From Natronospira elongata (GTDB lineage: Bacteria > Pseudomonadota > Gammaproteobacteria > Natronospirales > Natronospiraceae): a DNA stretch of 64,000 nucleotides. The notes beneath the pieces are model-generated. The model was not told where the DNA came from. It did not search any database and saw only the letters and a list, made by a program, of their open reading frames with translations. Of the stretch, positions 15,352 to 24,971 are shown piece by piece (within the stretch, counting starts at the first letter, position 1; each line of letters starts with the position of its first letter). Position numbers and translations under genes: made by a program. The DNA lies in the NCBI RefSeq assembly GCF_034931365.1, contig NZ_JAYGII010000015.1, forward strand, positions 8,499 through 72,498, given 5' to 3'.

Positions 15352-17307
15352 ATGGCTAACGGCAACGACGAGCTCTATCCGGTACCGACGGAGATCGCTT
15401 CCAGGGCACATCTGGACAAGGCGGGGTACGAGGCCATGTATCGCCGCTCCATTGAAAACCCAGAGGCCTTCTGGGCCGAACAGGCCGAGCGATTCATCCA
15501 CTGGTTCCGCCCCTGGGATCGCGTCATGGACTGGGACTTCAAGGAACCGCGAATCCGCTGGTTCGAAGGGGCCGAGCTCAACGTCAGCTACAACTGCATC
15601 GACCGTCACCTGGAAACACGCGGCGATAAGACCGCCATCATCTGGGAAGGTGATGAACCGGGTGACACCCGCCGCTTCAGCTACCGCGAACTCCATGAAG
15701 CAGTATGCCGCCTCGCCAATGGCCTGCGAGCCCGGGGGGTCCGGCGGGGCGATAGGGTTTGCATCTACATGCCCATGGTCCCCGAGGCCGCCATCGCCAT
15801 GCTCGCCTGTACCCGCATCGGCGCCATTCACTCCGTTGTCTTCGGCGGCTTCTCACCCCACGCCCTGCGTGACCGGATTCTGGACGCCGACTGCAAACTG
15901 GTGATCACCGCCGACCAGGGTGTTCGCGGTGGCAAGATTGTCCCCCTCAAGGAAAACACCGACAAGGCAGTCACCGAATGTCCCGGCGTGGAAACCGTGG
16001 TGGTATTGCGCCGCACCGGCGCAGAGGTGCCCTCCAGTCCTGATCGAGACATTGACTACCATGAGCTGGTCGAAGACATGGAGCCCCACTGCGAAGCGGA
16101 ACCCATGGACGCCGAGGACCCCCTGTTCATCCTTTATACATCCGGCAGCACCGGCAAGCCCAAGGGGGTACTGCACAGCACGGGCGGCTACATTCTCCAG
16201 GCCGCCATGACCCATCACTATGTCTTTGATTATCACGAAGAGGATATCTATTGGTGTACCGCCGATGTGGGCTGGGTCACGGGGCATAGCTATATTGTCT
16301 ACGGCCCATTGGCCAATGGCGCAACCACCCTCATGTTCGAAGGCGTGCCGACCTATCCGGATGCCAGCAGACACTGGGACATTGTCGACCGCCACCAGGT
16401 GAACATTTACTACACCGCCCCCACCGCCATCCGTGCACTGATGCGTGCCGGCAATGAGCCTGTCCAGCAGTACAGCCGCAAGAGCCTGCGCATTTTGGGA
16501 ACGGTGGGGGAACCCATCAACCCGGAAGCCTGGAACTGGTATCACCAGGTGGTGGGCGATGGTCGCTGCCCGGTGGTGGATACCTGGTGGCAGACCGAGA
16601 CGGGCGCCATCATGATCGCGCCGCTGCCAGGTGCCACGGATCTCAAACCCGGCTCCGCCACCCGGCCCTTTTTCGGCGTCCAGCCAGCATTGATGGATGC
16701 CGATGGAAGAGAGCTGGAGGGAGAAGCCGCCGGCAATCTGGTCATCAAGGGCAGTTGGCCAAGCCAGATGCGGACGGTCTACGGAGACCATGAGCGCTTC
16801 GCTCAGACCTATTTCAGCGCCTACCCCGGCCTATATTTCACCGGCGATGGTGCCCGCCGGGACGCCGACGGCTACTGGTGGATTACCGGACGGGTTGACG
16901 ATGTCCTCAATATTTCCGGTCATCGCCTGGGTACGGCGGAAGTGGAAAGCGCCCTGGTGCTTCACCCTGCTGTGGCCGAAGCGGCCGTGGTGGGCTACCC
17001 CCATGACGTCAAGGGCCAGGGCATCTATGCCTACGTCACCCTGATGGCAGGCAAGGAAGGCAGCGACGAGCTCAGTGATGAATTGATGGATCTGGTGCGC
17101 GACGAGATTGGCGCCATTGCCCGGCCGGATATCATTCAGTGGGCACCGGGTCTGCCCAAGACCCGCTCGGGCAAGATCATGCGCCGCATTCTGCGCAAGA
17201 TCGCGGCCGATGAGCTTGATACACTGGGTGATACCAGCACCCTGGCCGACCCCGGTGTGGTGGACAATCTCATCGACAATCGAATCAAGCCCGACAGTGG
17301 CGGCTGA
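15352..17307 (+). CDS. acs: Acetyl-CoA synthetase (AMP-forming)
   Basis: Activates acetate to acetyl-CoA through acetyl-AMP. The 651-residue protein starts at ATG 15352, six bases after GGAG; a TTG at 15340 is in frame but lacks a site. The ATP-binding loop is YTSGSTGKPKGV. The acetate pocket motif DTWWQTETG has the double tryptophan that restricts the substrate to acetate. The hinge and adenylation signature YFTGDGARRDADGYWWITGRVDD follows. The C-terminal PKTRSGKIMRRILR carries the lysine that is regulated by acetylation in characterised enzymes. Propionyl-CoA synthetase is the main alternative, but the WW pocket argues for acetate. The yheT-like gene follows after 20 bases. Confidence 0.96.
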   Translation: MANGNDELYPVPTEIASRAHLDKAGYEAMYRRSIENPEAFWAEQAERFIHWFRPWDRVMDWDFKEPRIRWFEGAELNVSYNCIDRHLETRGDKTAIIWEGDEPGDTRRFSYRELHEAVCRLANGLRARGVRRGDRVCIYMPMVPEAAIAMLACTRIGAIHSVVFGGFSPHALRDRILDADCKLVITADQGVRGGKIVPLKENTDKAVTECPGVETVVVLRRTGAEVPSSPDRDIDYHELVEDMEPHCEAEPMDAEDPLFILYTSGSTGKPKGVLHSTGGYILQAAMTHHYVFDYHEEDIYWCTADVGWVTGHSYIVYGPLANGATTLMFEGVPTYPDASRHWDIVDRHQVNIYYTAPTAIRALMRAGNEPVQQYSRKSLRILGTVGEPINPEAWNWYHQVVGDGRCPVVDTWWQTETGAIMIAPLPGATDLKPGSATRPFFGVQPALMDADGRELEGEAAGNLVIKGSWPSQMRTVYGDHERFAQTYFSAYPGLYFTGDGARRDADGYWWITGRVDDVLNISGHRLGTAEVESALVLHPAVAEAAVVGYPHDVKGQGIYAYVTLMAGKEGSDELSDELMDLVRDEIGAIARPDIIQWAPGLPKTRSGKIMRRILRKIAADELDTLGDTSTLADPGVVDNLIDNRIKPDSGG

Positions 17308-17327
17308 TTGAATCAGGGGGACATGAC

Positions 17328-18299
17328 GTGATCAAGGCCAGCCGCTTTCGGCCTGCCTGGTGGGCCCGCAATGCCCATGCGCAGACGATCTACCAGAATC
17401 TCCTCCGGCCCTATCCCCGCGTTGACACACGGCGCGAGCGAATCACGCTGGCAGACGGCGATTTTCTCGACCTGGATTGGGCCGGCCCGGACCACGGGCC
17501 GATGGTCATTCTTATCCATGGTCTCGAGGGCTCACTACAGTCCAAATATATCGCCGGCCAACTTCGGGCATTGGTGAATGCCGGCCTCCGCGGCGTGGTG
17601 ATGCATCTTCGGGGCTGCAGCGAAGAGGCAAACCGTCTGCGGCGCGGCTACCACTCCGGCGCCAGCGAAGACCTGGAAGCGGTGGTCTCTCATGTGGAAA
17701 AGCACTGCCCCGGCGTCTCCCTGGCCGCCGTGGGTTACAGCCTGGGCGGGAATTTGCTGCTCAAATGGCTAGGGGAGCGTGGCGCTGATTGCCCCCTGAC
17801 AACGGCAGTAGCCGTGTCAGTGCCTTTCCGCCTCTCCCAGTGCGCCCATGCCATTCGACAGGGCAGCTCCCGGGTCTACAACGCATTCCTGATGCGGCGT
17901 ATGAAGGCCAGTTACCGGGCCAAGTTCTCCCGACGTGATGATGCGCCCTTCCCCCTTGACGCCCTGGATGGTTTGAAAAGCTTTCATGATTTCGACAATG
18001 CCATCACCGCGCCCCTGCACGGTTTCGACAATGCCGAGGATTATTATCAGCGCAGCAGCAGCATTGCCTTCCTGACTCGCATCCAATGCCCTACCCTGAT
18101 TCTTCATGCCCTGGATGATCCCTTCATGCGCCCTGATATCGTCCCGAGCGAGCGGGAGATATCAGACCATGTGGAAGTGGAGATCAGCCCCCGGGGCGGC
18201 CATGTGGGCTTCGTTACCGGTCGCTGGCCCTGGCGGCCACGCTGGTGGCTGGAAGAGCGGGTAACCGGGCATTTGATTACGGCGTTTGAAATCAGCTAG
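17328..18299 (+). CDS. YheT family alpha/beta hydrolase
   Basis: A 323-residue hydrolase of the YheT/ABHD1-3 family. The start is GTG 17328 behind AGGGGG. The family opening FRPAWWARNAHAQTIYQNLLR, the oxyanion strand VILIHGLEGSLQSKY and the nucleophile elbow VGYSLGGNLLLKWLGE (Ser) are clear. LHALDDPFM (Asp) and RGGHVGFV (His) complete the triad. An NPL of cap helices with MRRMKASYRAKF lies between. Substrate unknown; members act on carboxyl esters. It ends just before the terminator shared with pnp and probably is co-transcribed with acs. Confidence 0.9.
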   Translation: MIKASRFRPAWWARNAHAQTIYQNLLRPYPRVDTRRERITLADGDFLDLDWAGPDHGPMVILIHGLEGSLQSKYIAGQLRALVNAGLRGVVMHLRGCSEEANRLRRGYHSGASEDLEAVVSHVEKHCPGVSLAAVGYSLGGNLLLKWLGERGADCPLTTAVAVSVPFRLSQCAHAIRQGSSRVYNAFLMRRMKASYRAKFSRRDDAPFPLDALDGLKSFHDFDNAITAPLHGFDNAEDYYQRSSSIAFLTRIQCPTLILHALDDPFMRPDIVPSEREISDHVEVEISPRGGHVGFVTGRWPWRPRWWLEERVTGHLITAFEIS

Positions 18300-18302
18300 C
18301 AC

Positions 18303-18336
18303 AAAAAAACCGCCCCGGACAAAGCCGGGGCGGTTT
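18303..18336. terminator. Intrinsic terminator between yheT-like gene and pnp
   Basis: A 10-bp GC stem ACCGCCCCGG / CCGGGGCGGT around a 6-base loop. On the minus strand it is followed by seven T, a textbook terminator for pnp. Rightward it has only three T, so it is weaker for the acs unit. Confidence 0.9.
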
Positions 18337-18359
18337 CAGCTTCGATCCATGCAGTTGGA

Positions 18360-20453
18360 TCAGGCGGCGTCGACCGCCTTCATGCTCAGGCGTACCTTGC
18401 CGGAGCGATCCACTTCCAGAACCTTGACCTTCACCACATCACCTTCCTGGACCACGTCCGACACCTTCTCCACTCGCTCTTCCGCGAGCTGGGAGATGTG
18501 CACCAGACCGTCCTTGCCAGGCAGGATGGTGACAAAGGCACCGAAGTCCATGATGCGGGCAACCTTGCCTTCGTAGATCTTGCCCACTTCCACTTCGGCC
18601 GTGATGTCTTCGATCATCTTCTTGGCGGCTTCACCGGCAGCGCGGTCCACCGAAGCGATCTTGATGGTGCCATCGTCGGCAATATCGACATTGGCACCCG
18701 TCTCTTCGGTAATGCTGCGGATGGTGGCGCCACCCTTGCCGATCACATCGCGGATCTTGTCCGTATGGACCTTCATGGTCAGGATGCGGGGCGCCCAATC
18801 GGACATTTCTTCACGGGGCTTGGAGATGACCTTGTTCATCTCGCCAAGGATGTGCAGACGCCCATCCTTGGCCTGAGCCAAGGCATCTTCCATGATTTCC
18901 CGATCAATACCCTCGATCTTGATGTCCATCTGCAGAGCAGTGACACCCGCTTCGGTACCGGCAACCTTGAAGTCCATGTCACCCAGGTGATCCTCGTCAC
19001 CCAGGATATCGGTCAGAACCGCATGGCCGGCATCTTCCTTGATCAGGCCCATGGCCACACCGGCCACCGGGGCCTTGATGGGCACACCGGCATCCATCAG
19101 GGACAGACTGGTGCCGCACACGGAAGCCATGGAGCTGGAGCCGTTGGATTCGGTGATTTCGGAGACCACACGAATCACATAGGGGTACTCGTCCATGTCC
19201 GGCATCACGGCCTGAACACCGCGCTTGGCGAGCTTGCCGTGACCAATCTCACGCCGCTTGGGGCCGCCCATGAAGCCGGTCTCACCCACACAGTAAGGCG
19301 GGAAGTTGTAATGCAGCATGAAGGGCTGCTTGTGCTCACCCTCAATGGCATCAATGATCTGTGCATCGCGACCGGTACCCAGAGTGGTGACCACCATGGC
19401 CTGGGTTTCACCGCGGGTGAAGATGGCGGAACCGTGAGTCCGGGGCAGATCGCCAACGGTCACGTTGATGGGACGCACCGTACGGGTATCACGGCCATCA
19501 ATGCGCTTCTCGCCGGCAATGATGCGACCACGGACAATCTTCTTCTCCAGATTGCCCACTGCCGACTTGACCTCACCCTCGGACCACTTGGGTTCATCCT
19601 CGCCTTCCGGAACCAGAGCGGCCACGGCCTTGGCGCGAATTTCACTCAAACGCTCGTTGCGTTCCTGCTTGTCGGCAATTTGATAGGCACCGTCCAGATC
19701 GGCATGAACCAGCTCTTCCACCTTGCCAGCCAGTTCGGTGTCCTCAGCCTCCGGCTCCCATTCCCAACGGGGCTTGCCGGCTTCATCGGCCAGTTCCCGA
19801 ATAGCCTGGATGGCCGTTTGCATCTGCTCGTGACCATGAAGCACCGCACCCAGCATGACTTCCTCGGACAGCTCCTTCGCTTCCGACTCCACCATGAGCA
19901 CGGCCTTATCGGTACCGGCCACCATCAGGTCCAGGTCGGATTCTTCCAGCTCGCTGGCATTGGGGTTGAGCAGGTACTCGCCGTCGCGGTAACCCACACG
20001 GGCAGCCCCGATGGGCCCGTTGAAGGGAATGCCGGAGAGCATCAGGGCGGCAGAGGTGCCGAGCATTGCCGGCACATCCGGATCCACTTCGGGATTCACG
20101 GAGATCACCGTGGCAATGACCTGAACCTCATTCATGAAGCCCTTGGGAAACAGCGGGCGAATGGGACGGTCAATCAGGCGCGAAGTCAGTGTTTCCTTCT
20201 CGCTGGGACGACCTTCCCGCTTGAAAAAACCGCCGGGGATACGGCCGGCGGCATAAGTGCGTTCCTGGTAGTTGACGGTGAGGGGGAAGAAGGGACGACC
20301 GGGATCGGCTTCCTTCTGGCCCACGGCGGTCACGAGGACCACCGTTTCGGACATGTTGACCAGCACCGCGCCATCCGCTTGGCGGGCAAGGCGGCCGGTT
20401 TCCATGGTCACCGCATGACCACCGTAATTGAATGTTTTGCTGATTGCTTTCAC
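18360..20453 (-). CDS. pnp: Polynucleotide phosphorylase
   Basis: A 3'-5' phosphorolytic exoribonuclease and degradosome component. The 697-residue protein has two RNase PH domains (from TGRLARQADGAVLV and from NVTVGDLPRTHGSAIFTRGETQ) separated by a helical domain. A KH domain (RDVIGKGGATIRSITEETG) and an S1 domain (VGKIYEGKVARIMDFGAFVTILPGK) close the protein. The second PH domain has the catalytic-site stretch DFKVAGTEAGVTALQMD. It lies 25 bases downstream of rpsO, the standard rpsO-pnp operon, and ends at a strong terminator. Confidence 0.98.
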   Translation of the reverse strand: MKAISKTFNYGGHAVTMETGRLARQADGAVLVNMSETVVLVTAVGQKEADPGRPFFPLTVNYQERTYAAGRIPGGFFKREGRPSEKETLTSRLIDRPIRPLFPKGFMNEVQVIATVISVNPEVDPDVPAMLGTSAALMLSGIPFNGPIGAARVGYRDGEYLLNPNASELEESDLDLMVAGTDKAVLMVESEAKELSEEVMLGAVLHGHEQMQTAIQAIRELADEAGKPRWEWEPEAEDTELAGKVEELVHADLDGAYQIADKQERNERLSEIRAKAVAALVPEGEDEPKWSEGEVKSAVGNLEKKIVRGRIIAGEKRIDGRDTRTVRPINVTVGDLPRTHGSAIFTRGETQAMVVTTLGTGRDAQIIDAIEGEHKQPFMLHYNFPPYCVGETGFMGGPKRREIGHGKLAKRGVQAVMPDMDEYPYVIRVVSEITESNGSSSMASVCGTSLSLMDAGVPIKAPVAGVAMGLIKEDAGHAVLTDILGDEDHLGDMDFKVAGTEAGVTALQMDIKIEGIDREIMEDALAQAKDGRLHILGEMNKVISKPREEMSDWAPRILTMKVHTDKIRDVIGKGGATIRSITEETGANVDIADDGTIKIASVDRAAGEAAKKMIEDITAEVEVGKIYEGKVARIMDFGAFVTILPGKDGLVHISQLAEERVEKVSDVVQEGDVVKVKVLEVDRSGKVRLSMKAVDAA

Positions 20454-20478
20454 GATAATTTAACCCGTTGCCTGTAGT

Positions 20479-20748
20479 TCAGCGACGCAGATTCAGGCGC
20501 TTGATGAGGTCCTGATAGCGACTGCGATCCTTCCGCTTGAGATAATCCAGCAGCTTGCGGCGCTGATTCACCATGCGCAGCAGACCACGACGAGAATGAT
20601 GGTCGTGCTTGTGCTGGGAAAAATGTTCGGTAAGCTCATTGATTCGAGTGGTCAGCAGCGCGACCTGCACTTCCGGGGAACCGGTGTCTTTCTCGTCGCG
20701 GGCATATTCACGGACCACTTCCTGCTTCTTTTCTGCACTCAGAGACAT
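20479..20748 (-). CDS. rpsO: 30S ribosomal protein S15
   Basis: An 89-residue primary 16S rRNA-binding protein. The start is ATG 20748 (MSLSAEKKQEVV); the upstream ATG at 20814 is in the leader. The RNA-binding signature TGSPEVQVALLTTRINELTEHFSQHKHDHHSRRGLL and RRKLLDYLKRKD are intact. It is the first gene before pnp. Its leader has hairpins that could serve S15 autoregulation, as known in E. coli though by a different fold (inference). Confidence 0.98.
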   Translation of the reverse strand: MSLSAEKKQEVVREYARDEKDTGSPEVQVALLTTRINELTEHFSQHKHDHHSRRGLLRMVNQRRKLLDYLKRKDRSRYQDLIKRLNLRR

Positions 20749-20770
20749 TGCCTGTTTAACTCCTGATTTA

Positions 20771-20787
20771 CTTTGCGTTGCGCAAAG
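20771..20787 (-). promoter_or_regulatory. Hairpin in the rpsO leader
   Basis: CTTTGCG-TTG-CGCAAAG, a perfect 7-bp stem with 3-base loop, lies 23 bases upstream of the rpsO start. A second, imperfect stem (GGTTCGGG with TCCCGAAACC) is just upstream. Possible S15 or PNPase control region. Confidence 0.45.
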
Positions 20788-20887
20788 GGTTTCTGAATCC
20801 CGGTTCGGGCACATCCCGAAACCGCATTCACTACCCGGACCCCGCAGTGGCTGTCACGCCCACCGCCTGGGCCGTCCCAAGCCGCCT

Positions 20888-20917
20888 ATTCTACGCCCGC
20901 GGCCCCTGGCGTCACAA
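20888..20917 (-). promoter_or_regulatory. Candidate sigma-70 promoter for rpsO-pnp
   Basis: Minus strand TTGTGA (20912-20917), 18 bases, TAGAAT (20888-20893), in the 200-base gap between truB and rpsO. An internal promoter at this place is usual in relatives. Confidence 0.5.
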
Positions 20918-20949
20918 GGGACGGCGCCCAGGCGCCGCCCCGAATCCTA

Positions 20950-21867
20950 TCAACCGGTGTGAAGCAGGCGCTTCGGCGCCACCCGGCCATCATCCAGGAT
21001 CTCGCCAATACCGAGAAATCCCCGATCTTCCGCATAAACGCGGACCCGACCGGCCACCGGCGCTCCGGCCACCTGAACCGCCTGCCCCTGGCGGAAATAC
21101 CAATCCATGTCGGCACTCAGATTCACCGACTCCCACCCTGCCAGGGCAGTATCCGCCGGCTGCAGCAGGGCATCCAGGGCTTCCTGGCCCTGCTCGGCGG
21201 CCTCTTCCACCGCCTCCAGGCTGACCAGCTCGTCTTCAGAGTAGGGCCCGGCGCCAACCCGTCGCAGGCGACTCACATGGCCCACCGTGCCAAGCGCCGC
21301 GGCGATATCTTCCGCCAGGACGCGAATGTAGGTGCCCTTGCTGCACTGGGCCCGCAGGCTCAGCACCGGCGGATTGATCGCCAGGCAGCTCAGCGCGTGG
21401 ATGGTGACCCGACGCGGCTCACGCTCCACCTCGACCCCTTCGCGGGCCAGGCGATAGAGGCGTTCACCCTTGTGCTTGAGAGCGGAATACATGGGCGGGA
21501 TCTGTTCGATGTCGCCGCGAAAATCAGCCAGGACGCTTTCCAACCGCGCTTCATCCAGAGTCGGCACCTCGGCTGATTCCACCACCTCGCCCTCGGCATC
21601 GCCGGTGCTGGTGCGAGTTCCCAGCTGACAGTCGAACTCATAGGTCTTGTCCGCATCCAGTAGAAACGCAGACAACTTGGTGGCCTCTCCCAGGCACAGG
21701 GGCAAGACACCGCTGGCAAGGGGGTCCAGGCTGCCGGTATGGCCCGCCTTGCGGGCATCGAACAACCGTCGGACCCGCTGCAGGGCCTGGTTGGAACTCA
21801 TTCCCAGCGGCTTATCCAGGGGCAGTACGCCATGAACGTCCCGCCCGCGCTTGCGACTACGACCCAC
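20950..21867 (-). CDS. truB: tRNA pseudouridine(55) synthase
   Basis: Makes pseudouridine 55 in the T-loop of tRNAs. GTG 21867, six bases after GAGG and overlapping the rbfA stop region, gives a 305-residue protein. Its start aligns exactly with E. coli TruB (RSRKRGRDVHGVLPLDKP). An ATG at 21888 is the alternative. The catalytic aspartate is in GHTGSLDPLASGVLP. Other blocks are YSALKHKGERLYRLAREG and CSKGTYIRVLAEDI. The C-terminal PUA-like region ends in GIGEILDDGRVAPKRLL. It overlaps rbfA by 11 bases, so the two are translationally coupled. Confidence 0.95.
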   Translation of the reverse strand: MGRSRKRGRDVHGVLPLDKPLGMSSNQALQRVRRLFDARKAGHTGSLDPLASGVLPLCLGEATKLSAFLLDADKTYEFDCQLGTRTSTGDAEGEVVESAEVPTLDEARLESVLADFRGDIEQIPPMYSALKHKGERLYRLAREGVEVEREPRRVTIHALSCLAINPPVLSLRAQCSKGTYIRVLAEDIAAALGTVGHVSRLRRVGAGPYSEDELVSLEAVEEAAEQGQEALDALLQPADTALAGWESVNLSADMDWYFRQGQAVQVAGAPVAGRVRVYAEDRGFLGIGEILDDGRVAPKRLLHTG

Positions 21868-22252
21868 GCTCGTCCTCGTCCTCGTCATCTCCACGCCGAC
21901 GGCGATCACTTTCCACAGCCTGGTCAATCAGGGAACTGAGTTCCGAACCCCGCTCCAGACTGTCGTCATGCTTGAAGAACAACTCGGGTGAGCGACGGAT
22001 ATACATGGTCCGGCCAAGACGGGCACGCAATGGCTTGCGTGCGGCGTCCAGGCTTTCCACCAGGTCTTCCGGCGGATCGCCCAGGAAATCCACCCAAACA
22101 TTGGCGCGGGAAAGATCCCTGGCCACTTCCACATCCGTGACGGTAACCTGCCAGGCAGCGTCATGATCCACTTCCTCACGGATGATCAGACTCAGCCGCC
22201 GCTTCATTTCCTCGGCCAGCTTGCGCTGCCTGGCACTCGTCGGTTCCTTCAC
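21857..22252 (-). CDS. rbfA: Ribosome-binding factor A
   Basis: A 131-residue KH-like protein that matures the 30S subunit and the 5' end of 16S rRNA. Recognisable features are RQRKLAEEMKRRLSLIIREEV, VTVTDVEVARDLSRANVWVDFLG and RTMYIRRSPELFFKHDDSLERG. The C-terminus is an acidic/basic low-complexity tail (RRRGDDEDEDERGS). It starts 10 bases after infB and overlaps truB. Confidence 0.96.
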   Translation of the reverse strand: MKEPTSARQRKLAEEMKRRLSLIIREEVDHDAAWQVTVTDVEVARDLSRANVWVDFLGDPPEDLVESLDAARKPLRARLGRTMYIRRSPELFFKHDDSLERGSELSSLIDQAVESDRRRRGDDEDEDERGS

Positions 22253-22262
22253 TTCAGGCTCC

Positions 22263-24875
22263 TTACAGCGTCCGCTGAACTTCGTGACGCTCGTAACATT
22301 CGATCTGGTCGCCGGCCTTCACGTCGTTGTAATCCCGCACACCGATACCGCACTCGGTCCCGGAGCGGACTTCATTGACGTCGTCCTTGTAGCGCCGCAG
22401 GGATTCCAGTTCACCCTCGTAGATCACCACGTTGTCACGCAGGACACGGATCGGGTTGTGGCGACGCACCGCGCCATCCACCACCAGACAGCCGGCAATA
22501 TTGCCGAACTTGGGCGAGCGGAACACATCCTTGACCTCTGCGAGGCCCACGATCTCTTCCCGAAGCTCCGGCGACAACATGCCGGACAGGGCCGCCTTGA
22601 CGTCGTCAATGGCTTCGTAAATGACGCTGTAGTAACGCAGGTCCACGCCGGTCTCGCTCACCTGCCGCTTAGCAGAGGCATCGGCACGAACATTGAAACC
22701 GATGATGACCGCATCGGAAGCCGCTGCGAGGTTGACATCGGATTCGGTGATGCCGCCCACGGCGCTGGACACGATCTTGACCTTGACCTCGTCGGTGGAG
22801 ATCTTCTGCAGGGATTCGGAAAGCGCTTCGGCACTGCCTTGCACATCCGCCTTGATGAGCACATTGAGGATGCCCACATCGGCGCCCTCGCCCATCTGCT
22901 GGAACATCTCGTCCAGTTTGGCCGCCTGCTGCTTGGCCAGCTTGGCATCCCGTTCCTTGCTCTGGCGGAACGCCGCCACTTCACGGGCCTTGCGTTCGTC
23001 TTCAACCACCACGACGTCATCACCGGCCTCGGGGGTACCGGACAGACCCAGGACCTCCACCGGGATGGAGGGACCGGCTTCCTTCACCTGTTTGCCGGTC
23101 TCGTCAAACATGGCACGAACGCGTCCATATTCCTGACCGGCCAGCAGCACTTCCCCCTGACGCAGGGTGCCATGCTGAACCAGCACCGTCGCCACCGGAC
23201 CACGGCCCTTCTCCAGCTTGGACTCGATGACGATGCCATGGGCCACATTGCTGTCCACGGCCTTGAGCTCCATCAGCTCTGCCTGCAGGGCCAGCGATTC
23301 CAGCAGCTCATCAATCCCCTGGCCGGAATGGGCGGAAACATGAACGAACTGGGTATCACCACCCCAGTCTTCCGGGATCACTTCATGTTGAGCCAGCTCG
23401 TTCTTGACCCGATCAGGATCCGCTTCCGGCTTGTCCATCTTGTTGACGGCAACAACGATCGGGGTGCCAGCTGCCTTGGCGTGCTTGATGGCCTCGATGG
23501 TCTGGGGCATTACGCCATCATCCGCGGCCACCACCAGCACCACGATATCGGTGAGCTTGGCACCACGGGCCCGCATGGCGGTGAAGGCGGCGTGACCGGG
23601 TGTATCAAGGAAGGTCACCATGCCGCTGTCGGTCTGCACATGGTAGGCACCAATGTGCTGGGTAATGCCGCCGGCCTCGCCACTGGCCACCTTGGCCTTG
23701 CGGATATGGTCCAGCAGCGAGGTCTTGCCGTGGTCCACATGGCCCATCACGGTCACCACAGGTGCGCGGGGGATTTCCTGGCCCTCGGTGGGAACTTCCA
23801 TCACCTTGGATTCCAGTTCATCCTCGCGCTGCAGCTTGACCTTGTGACCCAACTCTTCCACCACCAGGGCAGCGGTTTCCTGATCAATGGACTGGTTGAT
23901 GGTTGCCATCACACCCATCTTCATCATGACCTTGATCAGCTCATTGGCTTTCACCGCCATCCGCTGGGCGAGATCGCCCACGGTAATGCTCTCGGGCACA
24001 ACCACCTCGCGGACCACGGGGCCGGCCGGCTTTTCAAAGCCATGACGACCACCGGAGGACGATCGGGTCGGGCGGACCTGGCTGCCCCGTTTGCGGCGAC
24101 CTTGCTTGTCCCGCGCCACATGCAGTTCCTGACGGCCACCCTTCTTGTCCTTCTTGGGCTTGGCCGCCTTGGCGCGCTGACGTTTTTCGTCCTCTTCTTC
24201 CTGCTTGCGAGCTTCCTGCTCGGCCTTGCGGCGCTCTTCCTCGGCTTGGCGCTCCCGCTCCGCTTCCTCGCGGGCGCGGACATCTGCCTCACTTTCTTCG
24301 TCGGCCGACTTCTCTTCCTCGGCGGTTTCTTCCACCGCCTCGGCTTCCACATCGACACTCTCTTCGGCCTCGGCGGGGGCTCCGGCTTCTTCCACCGTCT
24401 CAGCCTCGGCAGCCTGAGCTTCTTCAGCGGCCTTGCGGGCTTCTTCTTCGGCTTTCTCCTGCGCCTCACGCTCCTGGCGCTCGGCTTCTTCCCGGGCGCG
24501 CTTCTCCTCCTCCAGGCGACGAAGCTCTTCTTCCCGCTTCTTCTGCTCCTGCTCGAGGATATCCTTGCGCTTGACGTAGGTCCGCTTGCGCCGCACTTCC
24601 ACATTCACGGTCTTGGCACGGCCCTGACCACCGGAGGTGCGCAGTTCGCTACGGGAACGGCGCCGCAGGGTGATCTTGCTTGGCCCCGACTCCTCACTGT
24701 CCGCGGCCTTGCCTCGGCTTTTCTGCAGGTGCGCCAACAGCTCCATCTTCTGATCATCGTTGATGGTGCCTTCAGGGTCGGTCACATCGATGCCCGCATC
24801 GCTGAGTTGGGTCATCAGACGGTCCACCGACACGCCCAGGTTGTTCGCAAATTCTTTAACGGTCACTTCCGCCAT
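22263..24875 (-). CDS. infB: Translation initiation factor IF-2
   Basis: The GTPase that brings initiator tRNA to the 30S subunit. The 870-residue protein has an N-terminal IF2_N domain (VTVKEFANNLGVSVDRLM) and a long, charged Glu/Ala/Lys-rich linker to about residue 290. A second IF2_N unit (ITVGDLAQRMAVKANELIKVMMKMG) follows. The G domain has G1 GHVDHGKTSLLD, G3 DTPGH and G4 NKMD. Domains II-IV end in the tRNA-binding C2 region (GTECGIGVRDYNDVKAGDQIECYE). The start is ATG 24875. It sits between nusA and rbfA in the standard operon. Confidence 0.98.
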   Translation of the reverse strand: MAEVTVKEFANNLGVSVDRLMTQLSDAGIDVTDPEGTINDDQKMELLAHLQKSRGKAADSEESGPSKITLRRRSRSELRTSGGQGRAKTVNVEVRRKRTYVKRKDILEQEQKKREEELRRLEEEKRAREEAERQEREAQEKAEEEARKAAEEAQAAEAETVEEAGAPAEAEESVDVEAEAVEETAEEEKSADEESEADVRAREEAERERQAEEERRKAEQEARKQEEEDEKRQRAKAAKPKKDKKGGRQELHVARDKQGRRKRGSQVRPTRSSSGGRHGFEKPAGPVVREVVVPESITVGDLAQRMAVKANELIKVMMKMGVMATINQSIDQETAALVVEELGHKVKLQREDELESKVMEVPTEGQEIPRAPVVTVMGHVDHGKTSLLDHIRKAKVASGEAGGITQHIGAYHVQTDSGMVTFLDTPGHAAFTAMRARGAKLTDIVVLVVAADDGVMPQTIEAIKHAKAAGTPIVVAVNKMDKPEADPDRVKNELAQHEVIPEDWGGDTQFVHVSAHSGQGIDELLESLALQAELMELKAVDSNVAHGIVIESKLEKGRGPVATVLVQHGTLRQGEVLLAGQEYGRVRAMFDETGKQVKEAGPSIPVEVLGLSGTPEAGDDVVVVEDERKAREVAAFRQSKERDAKLAKQQAAKLDEMFQQMGEGADVGILNVLIKADVQGSAEALSESLQKISTDEVKVKIVSSAVGGITESDVNLAAASDAVIIGFNVRADASAKRQVSETGVDLRYYSVIYEAIDDVKAALSGMLSPELREEIVGLAEVKDVFRSPKFGNIAGCLVVDGAVRRHNPIRVLRDNVVIYEGELESLRRYKDDVNEVRSGTECGIGVRDYNDVKAGDQIECYERHEVQRTL

Positions 24876-24971
24876 ACGGCAAAGCTCCTCGTCTCAATAT
24901 CCGGACCGGTCTGAACCGGTCGCATTCCCCGTCGCTCGAGCGGCGGGATGAGTCAGACTGCCTTCATGGGC

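Noticed and set aside
18498..20477. 659-codon open frame opposite pnp, and similar long frames opposite dnaK (56794-58488) and nuoN (27141-29045)
   Set aside because: Shadow frames over strongly identified genes.
22182..24914. 910-codon open frame on the plus strand opposite infB
   Set aside because: It mirrors the codon pattern of infB, has no recognisable domain and is rich in His/Gly/Leu as expected from the reverse of a high-GC gene.
24876..24971. Regulatory element between nusA and infB
   Set aside because: Only short ACCGGT repeats and a small GC stem; too weak to call.
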